A stretch of 64,000 nucleotides of DNA from Glycocaulis alkaliphilus (GTDB taxonomy: Bacteria > Pseudomonadota > Alphaproteobacteria > Caulobacterales > Maricaulaceae), in the NCBI RefSeq assembly GCF_004000605.1, contig NZ_CP018911.1, forward strand, positions 1,054,001 to 1,118,000. The letters run 5' to 3'. Within the stretch, counting starts at the first letter, position 1; every line of letters begins with the position of its first letter. Of this stretch, positions 9,033 to 17,700 are shown in pieces. The notes beneath the pieces are model-generated. The model was not told the origin of the DNA. It saw only the letters and a list, made by a program, of their open reading frames with translations, and ran no database searches. Both the position numbers and the translations under genes were made by a program.

Positions 9033-9585
9033 TATCCTCCGCCGCCTTGGCTGCCCCGCCCGGAGACGCCTGCAGGCACACGCCCGTGCTCATACGTTTT
9101 TCCAGCGCGGCGCGTCCGCGGCTCACCCGGCTCTTGACCGTGCCGACGGCACAGCCGCAAACCTCGGCGGCTTCCTCATAGCTCAAACCGCCCGCGCCGA
9201 CGAGTACAAGTGCCTCGCGCTGCTCGTCAGGGATGTCCAGCAGGGCCCGGCGCACATCATCCAGCTGCAGCGCCCAGCTTTGCTGCTCACCCGCGACGGC
9301 GGCGTTTTCGGGGATTTCACCGCCCTGTTCCTGCTTGCGCCACGCCCGGCGGCGTTCGGAATAGAAATGGTTGCGCAATATGCGGAACGTCCAGGCGCGC
9401 ATCGAAGAGCCATCCTCGAAGCGCTCGCGATGGGTCCATGCCTTGATCAGCGTCTCCTGCACCAGATCATCGGCTTCGGACGGATTTCCGCATAGCGAGC
9501 GCGCGAAGGCACGCAAATGCGGAATGGCGTCGGTAAGGTCTTGCTGGAAAACGGCCATGGCGGCCGCGTCATCATGCGCCGTCAT
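8986..9585 (-). CDS. ecfG: General stress response ECF sigma factor
   Basis: A 199-residue ECF sigma factor (EcfG/ECF15 group) that directs RNA polymerase to GGAAC-N16/17-CGTT promoters. Region 2 shows HLRAFARSLCGNPSEADDLV and LVQETLIKAWTH; region 4 shows LVGAGGLSYEEAAEVCGCAV with GTVKSRVSRGRA. The start is set at MTAHDDAAAMAVF (9585), since the longer frame runs into nepR. It overlaps nepR by 14 bases and the kinase gene by 47. In this system NepR holds EcfG inactive until phosphorylated PhyR sequesters NepR. Confidence 0.95.
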   Translation of the reverse strand: MTAHDDAAAMAVFQQDLTDAIPHLRAFARSLCGNPSEADDLVQETLIKAWTHRERFEDGSSMRAWTFRILRNHFYSERRRAWRKQEQGGEIPENAAVAGEQQSWALQLDDVRRALLDIPDEQREALVLVGAGGLSYEEAAEVCGCAVGTVKSRVSRGRAALEKRMSTGVCLQASPGGAAKAAEDIVDHIRNASAERLTG

Positions 9586-9844
9586 CACTGTCCCGCCCGC
9601 TATCGCCGCCCTCGGCAGGGGTGTTTGCACCGGATGATTTGCGTGCCAGTTCGGCCATCAGATCGGTCAGGGCATCAGGCACCGGCTCGCTGGTCACCGC
9701 GTCGTAATAGGCGCGCAGCTGGTCACCCAGCACACGGCGCCGTGCGCTCTGGCCCGCCTCGGCCCGGCTGCCCGCGCCAAAGGCGGGATCTGGCATGTCG
9801 TCCTTCGCATTCTGGGACATCGAATCGACACCGTCCGTTTTCAC
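9572..9844 (-). CDS. nepR: Anti-sigma factor NepR
   Basis: A small 90-residue protein with the NepR core helices (LGDQLRAYYDAVTSEPVPD and LTDLMAELA at about residues 38-68). It binds EcfG and is displaced by phosphorylated PhyR. It is the first gene of the minus-strand operon nepR-ecfG-kinase. A GGAAC-N17-CGTT element lies about 40-60 bases upstream of the start, which suggests autoregulation by EcfG. The flanking tails are Ala/Asp-rich and probably disordered, as in the family. Confidence 0.93.
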   Translation of the reverse strand: MKTDGVDSMSQNAKDDMPDPAFGAGSRAEAGQSARRRVLGDQLRAYYDAVTSEPVPDALTDLMAELARKSSGANTPAEGGDSGRDSDDGA

Positions 9845-9880
9845 TGAAAATCCGCCAATCCGGCGTTAGCTCAGATGTCC

Positions 9881-9906
9881 AACGCATCATGAAATCATGC
9901 GGTTCC
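9881..9906 (-). promoter_or_regulatory. EcfG-type promoter of nepR-ecfG
   Basis: On the minus strand GGAAC (9906-9902), 17 bases, then CGTT (9884-9881) match the alphaproteobacterial EcfG consensus exactly. The site precedes nepR by about 37 bases and implies positive autoregulation of the stress sigma operon. Confidence 0.88.
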
Positions 9907-9940
9907 CCTGCATCGGCACATGGCGCCGCTGCAACGCTGC

Positions 9941-9966
9941 GGAACTCTCGCGGGCGCATGGGCGTT
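9941..9966 (+). promoter_or_regulatory. EcfG-type promoter of phyR
   Basis: GGAAC (9941-9945), 17 bases, then CGTT (9963-9966) on the plus strand, about 63 bases before the phyR start. It is the divergent partner of the nepR promoter in the same intergenic region. Confidence 0.88.
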
Positions 9967-10028
9967 TCCTGTTCCAAACAGGCCTTGCGCGAGCGGGGCC
10001 GTCTGCGTGTGCGAAAAGGACGGGACAC

Positions 10029-10817
10029 ATGAAGATCGACGAAATCTCCGCCCATCTGCCGTATCTGCGCCGGTATGCGCGTGCGCTCGCCGGCGACCAG
10101 CAGCGCGGTGATGCCCTGGTGCAGGGCGCGCTGCAAAAGGCCGTGTCAGGCGAGATCGCCTTTGACGGGCAGCTGGCGCCGCGCATCGCACTGTTTCGCG
10201 CCTTTCATGACGCCACGGCGGAAGCGGGCATGATCGCGGCAGAGCCGCAGCGTGGACCGGACTCCCGCCTTCAGCGGCTGGAGGCGAAGTCGCGCCAGGC
10301 CTTGCTCTTGACGGCAATGGAAGGCTTTAGCGCGCAAGAGGCCGGTCAGGTGCTCGCCCTGCCGGAATCGCAGGTTGATGATCTGGTTGCCCGCGCGCAC
10401 GGCGATATCGAACTGGCCCTGAAGACCCGCGTGCTCATCATCGAGGACGAGCCGGTCATTGCCGCCGATATAGAGGCCATTGTCGGTGATCTGGGCCATG
10501 AAGTGTGTGCGATCGCCACCACGCGCTCCGAAGCCATTGCCGAGGCATCGCGCCATCAGCCAGGGCTCGTGCTGGCCGATATTCAGCTGGCTGACAATTC
10601 GTCCGGCATTGATGCGGCCAACGACATTCTTGCCGATCTGGCTGTGCCCATCATCTTCATCACGGCCTATCCCGAACGTCTGCTGACCGGGGAGCGGCCC
10701 GAACCGGCCTTCCTGATCACCAAGCCTTTCCTGCCCAATGCGGTAAAGGCAGCGATCTCGCAAGCCCTGTTTTTCGAGGAAGATGCGCAGCCCGCGCCGC
10801 GCCGGGCACAGGCCTGA
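10029..10817 (+). CDS. phyR: General stress response regulator PhyR
   Basis: A 262-residue protein with the diagnostic PhyR order: an N-terminal sigma-factor-like domain (about 1-130; it starts MKIDEISAHLPYLRRYARAL and has SAQEAGQVLALPESQV in the sigma-4 part) and a C-terminal receiver domain (about 133-258). The receiver has the acidic pair in LIIEDEP, the phospho-acceptor D184 in LVLADIQL, and the conserved Lys in ITKPF. When phosphorylated, the sigma-like domain binds NepR and frees EcfG. The start is supported by an AAGGA-type site 9-10 bases upstream. It is transcribed divergently from nepR. Confidence 0.96.
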   Translation: MKIDEISAHLPYLRRYARALAGDQQRGDALVQGALQKAVSGEIAFDGQLAPRIALFRAFHDATAEAGMIAAEPQRGPDSRLQRLEAKSRQALLLTAMEGFSAQEAGQVLALPESQVDDLVARAHGDIELALKTRVLIIEDEPVIAADIEAIVGDLGHEVCAIATTRSEAIAEASRHQPGLVLADIQLADNSSGIDAANDILADLAVPIIFITAYPERLLTGERPEPAFLITKPFLPNAVKAAISQALFFEEDAQPAPRRAQA

Positions 10818-10945
10818 CTTGGCGCCGCTGCGGCACGTGCGAAAAGCCTCTGCCATTTTCACTGGCAGGCGCTTGCCAAGCCCGCACCTCGCGGCTAGTT
10901 TCGCGCGCCTTGACGAGAGGGTTTTTACCCGCCGGTCAGGACAGC

Positions 10946-11022
10946 GCGCCCGTAGCTCAGCTGGATAGAGCACCAGACTACGAATCTGGGGGTCAGGAGT
11001 TCGAATCTCTTCGGGCGCGCCA
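10946..11022 (+). tRNA. tRNA-Arg (anticodon ACG)
   Basis: A 77-base cloverleaf. Acceptor arms GCGCCCG (10946-10952) and CGGGCGC (11012-11018), discriminator G, and an encoded CCA end. The anticodon stem CCAGA/TCTGG encloses the loop CTACGAA with anticodon ACG, and the T-loop TTCGAAT is present. The 3' side adjoins the autotransporter region, but no integrase or duplicated 3' end was seen. Confidence 0.97.
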
Positions 11023-11186
11023 TTAGCCTGTCTTGCAATCAGTTGCGCCGGTTTACAGTCCGGTTTACGGCGGCAGCGCTATTTGTTGCCGAATATTTCG
11101 CTTTGATGGGCGGCGAGGCTACCAAGGGGCGCAGCCCGCATTGGGCGGTGATGTCCCTTGGCAGCATTACGCGCCCCGCCTTGCCC

Positions 11187-14100
11187 CTAGAACGCCCATC
11201 TTGCGCGGAATTCTGCGCCATGATTGCGGGCGTTGGAGCCGATCTCGCCAGCATAGCCGAGCTCGAGGCTCATCCGGCTCATCGGTTCGATCGTGATGCC
11301 TGCCTCGATGGCGGCGGCGTCACGGTCCACACCATTGCCCTCGAAATAGACCGGAGCGCCTGACAGATCGCCGGAGACGAACTGGCGTTCACCGCTGAAC
11401 ACGCGCCGCCAGCCGAGCGAGCCGTCAAACCGCACATTTGTGCCGCCTGTCTGCCAGTCATGGCTGAACCGGGTGCCGAGCGTGCCTTGCGTCATCTGGC
11501 GGGTCTCGCTGTCAATGGCGAGTGCCGCTACGCCGCCCGCTTCGCTGAAGCCTCCCGTATCAAGGCGGACATGGGCCAGCGAGAGGAAGGGCTCGAACCC
11601 CGCCGGTCCGGCAAGTCTGGCCTCGCCGAACACCTGCACGCTGTCGGCGCTGTGGCTGGAGCGCAAATGCTCGTCAAAGCCCGGGAAAATGATGGCCCGG
11701 CGGGTGGTCAGATCATGCCAGCCATAGATCGCGCCGGCGCTGAGGCCAAAGCCGGCGAACTGACCGCCGCCATAGACGCCCAGCGAACGGCTTTCAGTAC
11801 TGCCTGACGCGCTGCGTCCGCTCAGACTGAAGCTGTTCTCGCCAAACCCGGCCATGACGCCGATGCGGGCGGTATCGTACACGGGCGTGTCGATGCCGAA
11901 GATTACGCCGGACGTGTCTGCCGAGGCGCGCGACACGCCGGTGTGGCTGCCAGATTGCGCGCCGCCGAAATGCCCGCTGATCCAGGCAGAACCGGCCTCT
12001 TCGCTGCGCGCTGCGGCGAGGCGCGAGGTGACGGCCCGGCGGGTGTGGATTGTATCATCCATTACCAGCTGGCGATGGGTGGCGTGGATTTCGCCATTGA
12101 GCGCTTCAAAGGCGGGCGGCGCGGCGGCTTCCTCCAGCAATACCAGGGCTTCCCAGAGCGGATTGCCGGACCCGAGCGTATCCGCGGCGTTGGCAACCGA
12201 GCGCTGGTTACGGGTTTGCGCGAACTGGACAAAGTCCACATTGTTGCGCTCCAGCTGCAAGGTCAGGCTTCCCCCCGTCAGCGACAGGCTCGGGTTCAGG
12301 AAGGCAAAATTGCTCGATACGCTGTCGAATTCGCCGGTAATGCCGCCGGCCGCCGAAAGGATGGTGTAGCTGGTATTGGCGGCAAACCCGCTATCTGTAC
12401 CGACCACCAGAACCGAGCCGCCATTGATCGTGACCGAACCGGACACGTCGATAAGGTCAGACTGGCCATCGGGCAGGGCGGTGGCTTCATAGAGCGAACC
12501 GCTCTCGAATACGAGATCACCATGGATGGTGAGCGTGCCGGCAGAATTGCCCGGCGCGATGGTGGAGCCCGCCAGCAGCCGGGTGGAGCCCAGCGTGCCA
12601 AAGCCGCGCAACACACCGCCATCGGCCACGTCGACCGTGCCGCCCAGCGTGCCGTTCACCAGCACATTGCCGGTAATGACGGTGTTGCCGCTAAAGGCCG
12701 AACCATTGCCGGTGAAGATGAGCGTGCCCGCCCCGCCAAGCGTGAAATCACCTGACCCGGCCAGCGACCCGGCATGGGTGGCGGTGCCGGCACTGACGAT
12801 GAGACTGTTGGCGCCAGACAGGCTCAGCCCATTGGCCACCGAGATACCGTCAGCATAGGTCAGGTCCGCATCGCTCAGGGCGATCGCGCCCGTGCCAGCG
12901 CTATCACTGGCCGTCAGTACAAGGCCGGAGCCGTCTGCCTGCGTGCCGCCCGTATAGCTATTGCCAGCGCCAAGCGTGAACTGCGCTCCGCCGGTAAAGC
13001 GGAACAGGCCATCGCCGGAAAGCGACTGGTTCAGCACCGCATCGCCTGCCTGATCGAACACCACCACGCCATTATTGGCGATATCGCCCATGATCGAGCG
13101 GGTGGAGCCGATGAGCGTGCCGCTGCGCACCTCGGTCCCGCCGGTATAGCTGTTGGTACCGGTCAGGATGAGCGTGCCGAGATCAGTCAGCACCAGAGCC
13201 GCATCGCCGCCAAGGTCCGAGCCAATGGTGGCGGTGAAGCCTGCGCCTGCGCCCGTGCCGTTACCGACCCGGAAAATGGCATCGCCATCGCCATTGCCGG
13301 CAAGCGTGATCGCGTCACCATCAATCACATAGCCATCGACCGCGAACTGCGCCCCGGCGATCTCGATTGCGCCCTCGCTGTCATCGGCCGTGACATGGCC
13401 GGCCGCGCCGGAGAACACGATGAAGCCGGGCGTCGGCCGGGAGGGGCCGGAGACCAGACCATCGGCATCGGTGAAGGTGAAGGAAGTCGCGCTCCACACA
13501 CCGTCCCCGCCATCAATCACGCCATTAAGCGCATTGGCAGGATCATCCCCGTCCCAGAACAGGAGATCGACGCCGATATTGGAGACGAGGTTCACCTCGC
13601 CCGCCACGCTCGTCTGGAGCTGCAACTCGCCCGGCAAGACGCCCGGTGCCGCACCAATCGCAAAGCCGTTATCGGTCAGCGATCCGCCATAGGTGAGGAG
13701 CGCATAAAGGCCGGGGCCGAACCCTCCCATATCGATCACGTCCAGCGTGCCATCCAGCGTCAGATCGCCGCCGACGGCGAACAGCTCTCCATCGCCCGGC
13801 GCACCAAGGGCCGCGATCACCTGTGCGCCTGCGGTCAATCCCAGATCGCCCGTAATGGTGAGGGTGGAACCCGACACACCAACAAGCGTGCCGCCGCCAG
13901 CGACCAGAACATCCCCGCCGACCGTGCCGCTGCCTGTGAGGAAGCCCGACCCATCCACGCCCAGCTCCACCCCGCCCGAACCCAGCGTGCCGTCGACAGA
14001 CAGCGCGCCGCCGCCTACCAGGACGCCGCCGGCGAATCCGGCGCTGTTCCCGGTCAGGTGCGTCAGCCCCTCCGCGTGGAGGATAAATGCCTGCCCCAGC

Positions 14101-17100
14101 GGGTCGCTTGAGATATCAGCGTCAAAAAACAGCCCGCAGCAATTGGTGTGATTGAACACCAGCGCCCCGGTGCCGGCACCGAAGGTCACCGACGGGGTGT
14201 TGAGAATGCCCGCGCCAGACGGCGCAACGCCATCGGAGCCTATATACAACATGCCGGTCGAACTTGCGTTGTTCGCGATTATCACCTCATCGGCGCTTAC
14301 TTCACCGCCCTCGGAAAGGGTCAGCGTGCCTTCCCCGGAGTTCCCGACATACAGATTGCTATTGATCCAGCCGGACCCTGAACCGGTGACGGCCGCAGTT
14401 CCCGTGGAACCTGCCTGTTCGCCGATATAGCCGGTCGTGTTGCGCACCTCGCCGCCATCGGCGATTGTCAGCGTGCCTGCGCCAAACCGGCCAATGCGAA
14501 GTGCCCCGGTATTGTTCCAGCTGGAGCCCGTTCCGGAGATCGTCACCGTCCCGCTGGACCCGGCCTCCGCGCCCACAAGGCCGCCATTGCTGTTGACCAC
14601 ACCGCCGTTCGCAATGGTGAGCGTGCCGGTGCCGCTGCTGCCGATGCGCAGCTCGGATGAATTGGTCCATATGCTGCCTGCGCCGGTGACAATGGCTGAG
14701 CCATTGCTGGTTGCGGCACCGGCGATAGCGGCGGAGGTATTGCTGACCATACCGCCAGCTTCGATGGACAGTGTGCCGGTGCCGCTGGCCCCAACAGTCA
14801 GGGCGCCAGTGTTCGTCCAGCTGCTGCCTGCACCGGCGACGGTGACGGTCCCGGTGGCGCCACTGGAATCGCCAATCCGGCCGATCCGGTTTGCCACCGA
14901 TCCACCATTGATGATGTTCAGTGCGCCGTTATCCCCATTCAGGCGGCCTACATGGAAATCCTGGTCAGCCGCCAGACTTACCGACCCCCCATCAAAGGTC
15001 AGTGTGCCACCGGTGATGGTCGTGTCGCCGGTCCAGGTATTGGCCGCCGTCAGGACCAGCTCACCGTCGCCGATCTTCTCAAACGGGCGCGGGCCATTGT
15101 TTTCCGAGATCACGCCCGACTGCGTGGCCGATCCGGTGAGCACCTGAAACTGGGTGGTGTTGGAATCGATGATGATGGGATTGGCGATATTCACGCCGTT
15201 CGCATAGTCCACCACCGAGCCGGTGGTGCGCAGGGTGGAACCGCCAAGCGCATTATTATGGCCGAGCGTGAGTGTGCCGCCTTCCAGCAGCGTGCTGCCT
15301 GTATAGGTGTTGTTGCCTGAAAGGGTGAAATGACCGCCACCATTAAAGGTCAGTCCGCCAGCTCCGGACAAGACGCCGGCCATGATGTGCGTGCCGGCCG
15401 AGTCGATCGTGGTGTTCTGGTTCAGGACCAGAGTTGAATTCTCACTCATGTTCAACCCGCCAAGGGTGAGGGCGTGATTGGCCGTCACAGCGCCGTCATT
15501 GGTCAGGGTGAGGGCATTGCCGGAGGGCAGGGCATTGGCATGGGCCAGGGTGAGGCTGCCGCCTGACACACTCAGCCCGCCGCTGAACGTGTTGTTGCCG
15601 CCCAGCGTGATGTTGCCGCCGGTGATATTGATGCTGGCAGCGTTAGAGCTGAAAATTTCAGCGTTAACAATCAACTCACCGCCCGTGAGTGTTAACACGC
15701 GGGGGGCCATCAAGTTGATGAAGCCAGCTAGCGAGGCGCTTTCACCGGCGGCGGTCTGCAGGGTGAAGTTCCCAAAAGCAAAAATTGACGACACCGCAGA
15801 AACGCCATCGCCGAGTTCCAGTACGCTGTCCATCTCGGCAAAAATGTCTGCGAACACCCCACCCTCGGCCCTCAGACGGCTGTTGCTGCCGAGTTGCAGC
15901 ATTAGGCTATGGCTGATCGCGCCCGTTGTGGTGACGTCCGCCCCGCCTTGGATGTCCACAATTCCCGAGCCGCTCATATCGCCGTTCAGCGTCAGCGCGT
16001 GAGTGGTGGCATCGAGGGTCAGATAGGCAGCAAATGGCAGCGCTCCGGGCCGGTCGAACACGATATCATTGTTGACAGTTCGCGCCGCGCCTTCAGCCCT
16101 CAGCGTCGGCCGGCCCAGTTGAGTTGCGCCTGTAACGGTCAGCGTGCTCGTGCCAAGCGCACTGTCTGATCCCAGCGCAATCGTGCCACCGTCAAAGAAG
16201 GTGTCGCCGGTATAGGTGTTGTTGCCCGCCAGGATCGTGCGCCCCGACAGGATACGCACCGTGCCATTGCCGGAAATGTCAGCATCCAGCTCCAGATCAT
16301 TGCTGGTATGGTTGAAGACGATAGTGCCGGTGCCTGGGCCGAATGCGATGGTGGGGGTGTCCAGCGTGCCCGCCGCCACCGCAGCATCACCCGCCGCTGC
16401 GCCGAAATTGAGTGTACCAGTGCCAGCGGCAAACATGCCGATATTTACACCTGTGGCGCTGACCTCACCGCCATCGGCAATGGTCAGGGCACCAGTGCCA
16501 AACAGGCCAATGCGGAGCGCGTCGGTATTGATCCATTGGCTGCCGGCGCCTGTGACGAGCACGCTGCTGCTGACCGCCGGTGTATCCACACCAATCTCGC
16601 CGCGCACGTTTTGAACCAGGCCGCCATCGGAAATGGTCATATTGGCAGAACCTGAACCGCCAACCATCAGAGTGCTGGTGCTGATCCACTCGCTGCCCGA
16701 ACCGTTCACCGTTACGACGGCGCTTGAACCGGCTTCGTAGGCGATATAGCCGATACCCGAGTGCACCGAACCGCCATCCAGAATGGTCAGTGCCCCGGCG
16801 CCAAGACCGCCGATCCGTATCTCTCCGGGATTGTTCCATCTGCTGCCTGCACCGGTCACGGTCACCGCGCCTGTGCTGCCCGCCCTGAATGCCACAAAGC
16901 CGGACGTGCTGTTGACTACCGCCCCGTCGGAGATGGTCAGCGTGCTGTCACCGAAATTGCCCACGGTCAAAGAGTTGCCGATATTCCACGGATCGGGCCG
17001 GTCGCCGGGAACAACGACATCTTCGTCCTCGATGATGTGTTGAGCGAATGCCTGCTGCGGCATGAGCGCTGCCACCGAAGCTGCACCGGCCAGCATGGTG

Positions 17101-17231
17101 GCACCCATCAGGGCTGCGCGCAGGCGATTGCCAGTGGCGAGCGGACGGATGCGTTCTCTGGTCTGGACTTCAGACGCAAAAAAATCGCTATTGCGGCTTG
17201 CGCCGCAAGCATCAGTCTTCCCGTAAGGCAT
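11187..17231 (-). CDS. Giant autotransporter adhesin-like protein
   Basis: A 2014-residue type V secreted protein. The ATG at 17231 is chosen because GGAGA lies 8 bases upstream; it gives a long signal peptide ending near PQQAFAQ. The passenger holds two blocks of about 48-residue repeats with the motif TGAGSxW and TLTIxDGGxV (roughly residues 75-275 with three full units, and 775-1010 with four). These alternate with at least six PATR repeats of the type GNNTYTGxTxxxGGTL. The C-terminal 290 residues are an autotransporter beta-domain (from about AGSAWISGHFGG) ending in ARWAF, with terminal Phe. The passenger probably forms a long beta-helix exposed on the surface, likely for adhesion or biofilm; the target is unknown. 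Confidence 0.93.
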   Translation of the reverse strand: MPYGKTDACGASRNSDFFASEVQTRERIRPLATGNRLRAALMGATMLAGAASVAALMPQQAFAQHIIEDEDVVVPGDRPDPWNIGNSLTVGNFGDSTLTISDGAVVNSTSGFVAFRAGSTGAVTVTGAGSRWNNPGEIRIGGLGAGALTILDGGSVHSGIGYIAYEAGSSAVVTVNGSGSEWISTSTLMVGGSGSANMTISDGGLVQNVRGEIGVDTPAVSSSVLVTGAGSQWINTDALRIGLFGTGALTIADGGEVSATGVNIGMFAAGTGTLNFGAAAGDAAVAAGTLDTPTIAFGPGTGTIVFNHTSNDLELDADISGNGTVRILSGRTILAGNNTYTGDTFFDGGTIALGSDSALGTSTLTVTGATQLGRPTLRAEGAARTVNNDIVFDRPGALPFAAYLTLDATTHALTLNGDMSGSGIVDIQGGADVTTTGAISHSLMLQLGSNSRLRAEGGVFADIFAEMDSVLELGDGVSAVSSIFAFGNFTLQTAAGESASLAGFINLMAPRVLTLTGGELIVNAEIFSSNAASINITGGNITLGGNNTFSGGLSVSGGSLTLAHANALPSGNALTLTNDGAVTANHALTLGGLNMSENSTLVLNQNTTIDSAGTHIMAGVLSGAGGLTFNGGGHFTLSGNNTYTGSTLLEGGTLTLGHNNALGGSTLRTTGSVVDYANGVNIANPIIIDSNTTQFQVLTGSATQSGVISENNGPRPFEKIGDGELVLTAANTWTGDTTITGGTLTFDGGSVSLAADQDFHVGRLNGDNGALNIINGGSVANRIGRIGDSSGATGTVTVAGAGSSWTNTGALTVGASGTGTLSIEAGGMVSNTSAAIAGAATSNGSAIVTGAGSIWTNSSELRIGSSGTGTLTIANGGVVNSNGGLVGAEAGSSGTVTISGTGSSWNNTGALRIGRFGAGTLTIADGGEVRNTTGYIGEQAGSTGTAAVTGSGSGWINSNLYVGNSGEGTLTLSEGGEVSADEVIIANNASSTGMLYIGSDGVAPSGAGILNTPSVTFGAGTGALVFNHTNCCGLFFDADISSDPLGQAFILHAEGLTHLTGNSAGFAGGVLVGGGALSVDGTLGSGGVELGVDGSGFLTGSGTVGGDVLVAGGGTLVGVSGSTLTITGDLGLTAGAQVIAALGAPGDGELFAVGGDLTLDGTLDVIDMGGFGPGLYALLTYGGSLTDNGFAIGAAPGVLPGELQLQTSVAGEVNLVSNIGVDLLFWDGDDPANALNGVIDGGDGVWSATSFTFTDADGLVSGPSRPTPGFIVFSGAAGHVTADDSEGAIEIAGAQFAVDGYVIDGDAITLAGNGDGDAIFRVGNGTGAGAGFTATIGSDLGGDAALVLTDLGTLILTGTNSYTGGTEVRSGTLIGSTRSIMGDIANNGVVVFDQAGDAVLNQSLSGDGLFRFTGGAQFTLGAGNSYTGGTQADGSGLVLTASDSAGTGAIALSDADLTYADGISVANGLSLSGANSLIVSAGTATHAGSLAGSGDFTLGGAGTLIFTGNGSAFSGNTVITGNVLVNGTLGGTVDVADGGVLRGFGTLGSTRLLAGSTIAPGNSAGTLTIHGDLVFESGSLYEATALPDGQSDLIDVSGSVTINGGSVLVVGTDSGFAANTSYTILSAAGGITGEFDSVSSNFAFLNPSLSLTGGSLTLQLERNNVDFVQFAQTRNQRSVANAADTLGSGNPLWEALVLLEEAAAPPAFEALNGEIHATHRQLVMDDTIHTRRAVTSRLAAARSEEAGSAWISGHFGGAQSGSHTGVSRASADTSGVIFGIDTPVYDTARIGVMAGFGENSFSLSGRSASGSTESRSLGVYGGGQFAGFGLSAGAIYGWHDLTTRRAIIFPGFDEHLRSSHSADSVQVFGEARLAGPAGFEPFLSLAHVRLDTGGFSEAGGVAALAIDSETRQMTQGTLGTRFSHDWQTGGTNVRFDGSLGWRRVFSGERQFVSGDLSGAPVYFEGNGVDRDAAAIEAGITIEPMSRMSLELGYAGEIGSNARNHGAEFRARWAF

Positions 17232-17700
17232 GGATGTTTCTCCGATACTGGCGGTGGACATCCACCTCAATAAGCCCGCGCGGCACACACCCTTGCAAGA
17301 CTTGCGATCAATTGAATGGTAGCGGGGGGGGAGGGTGGCGCAACCGAAAATCGTAGCCGCTGCGGCGGCAATACACGCTGGAAACCCGCAGGCGCCTCTG
17401 AAACCCGTTTCCAGCCCGCCGCCGGCCAACGCTTCACGGACTATCTGGCGAGCCTCTAGACTCATCAGCGCTCGATAGGGTGCGCCCGCCATTCGGCCGG
17501 ATTCTACGACCGGCGTTGATTGTGGCTACTCAAGGCCCTTGCGCCGAGGCTTCAATTTCCGCGGGGTCAGCGCCCAGACCGCAAGAGAGGAATTGCTCAA
17601 AATAGATATTGATATTGAAACTCATTCGCATATTGTGGCTTGATCATTTAGTGGCGCCGCATACGCGGCAGCCTCAGGACGCCGCCAGGAGCCGAGCGCG
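17232..17700. other. Intergenic region between autotransporter and ABC operon
   Basis: A 469-base divergent intergenic region. It should contain the promoters of the autotransporter (minus) and the ABC pair (plus). Apart from the Fur-like site at about 17605-17632, no gene or RNA was recognised. A run of eight G residues occurs at about 17324. Confidence 0.5.
17605..17632. promoter_or_regulatory. Fur-box-like operator upstream of the ABC transporter pair
   Basis: The AT-rich stretch carries two GATATT units followed by GAAACTCATTCGCAT. It resembles Fur-type hexamer repeats and shares TGCGAATGAG (reverse strand) with the much stronger palindrome at 38353-38389. It lies about 70-95 bases before the start codon at 17701. 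The assignment is by resemblance and gene context. Confidence 0.5.

Noticed and set aside
9513-9585. Longer N-terminus for EcfG starting at 9630.
   Set aside because: The extension lies within nepR and lacks sigma-factor similarity; the 9585 start matches family N-termini.
10946-11186. Genomic island attachment site at the tRNA-Arg 3' end.
   Set aside because: No duplicated tRNA 3' end, integrase or phage gene was found in the window.
12774-14111. A long plus-strand reading frame of 445 codons.
   Set aside because: It is antisense to the autotransporter, has no family similarity, and is explained by the GC-rich third-position pattern of that gene.
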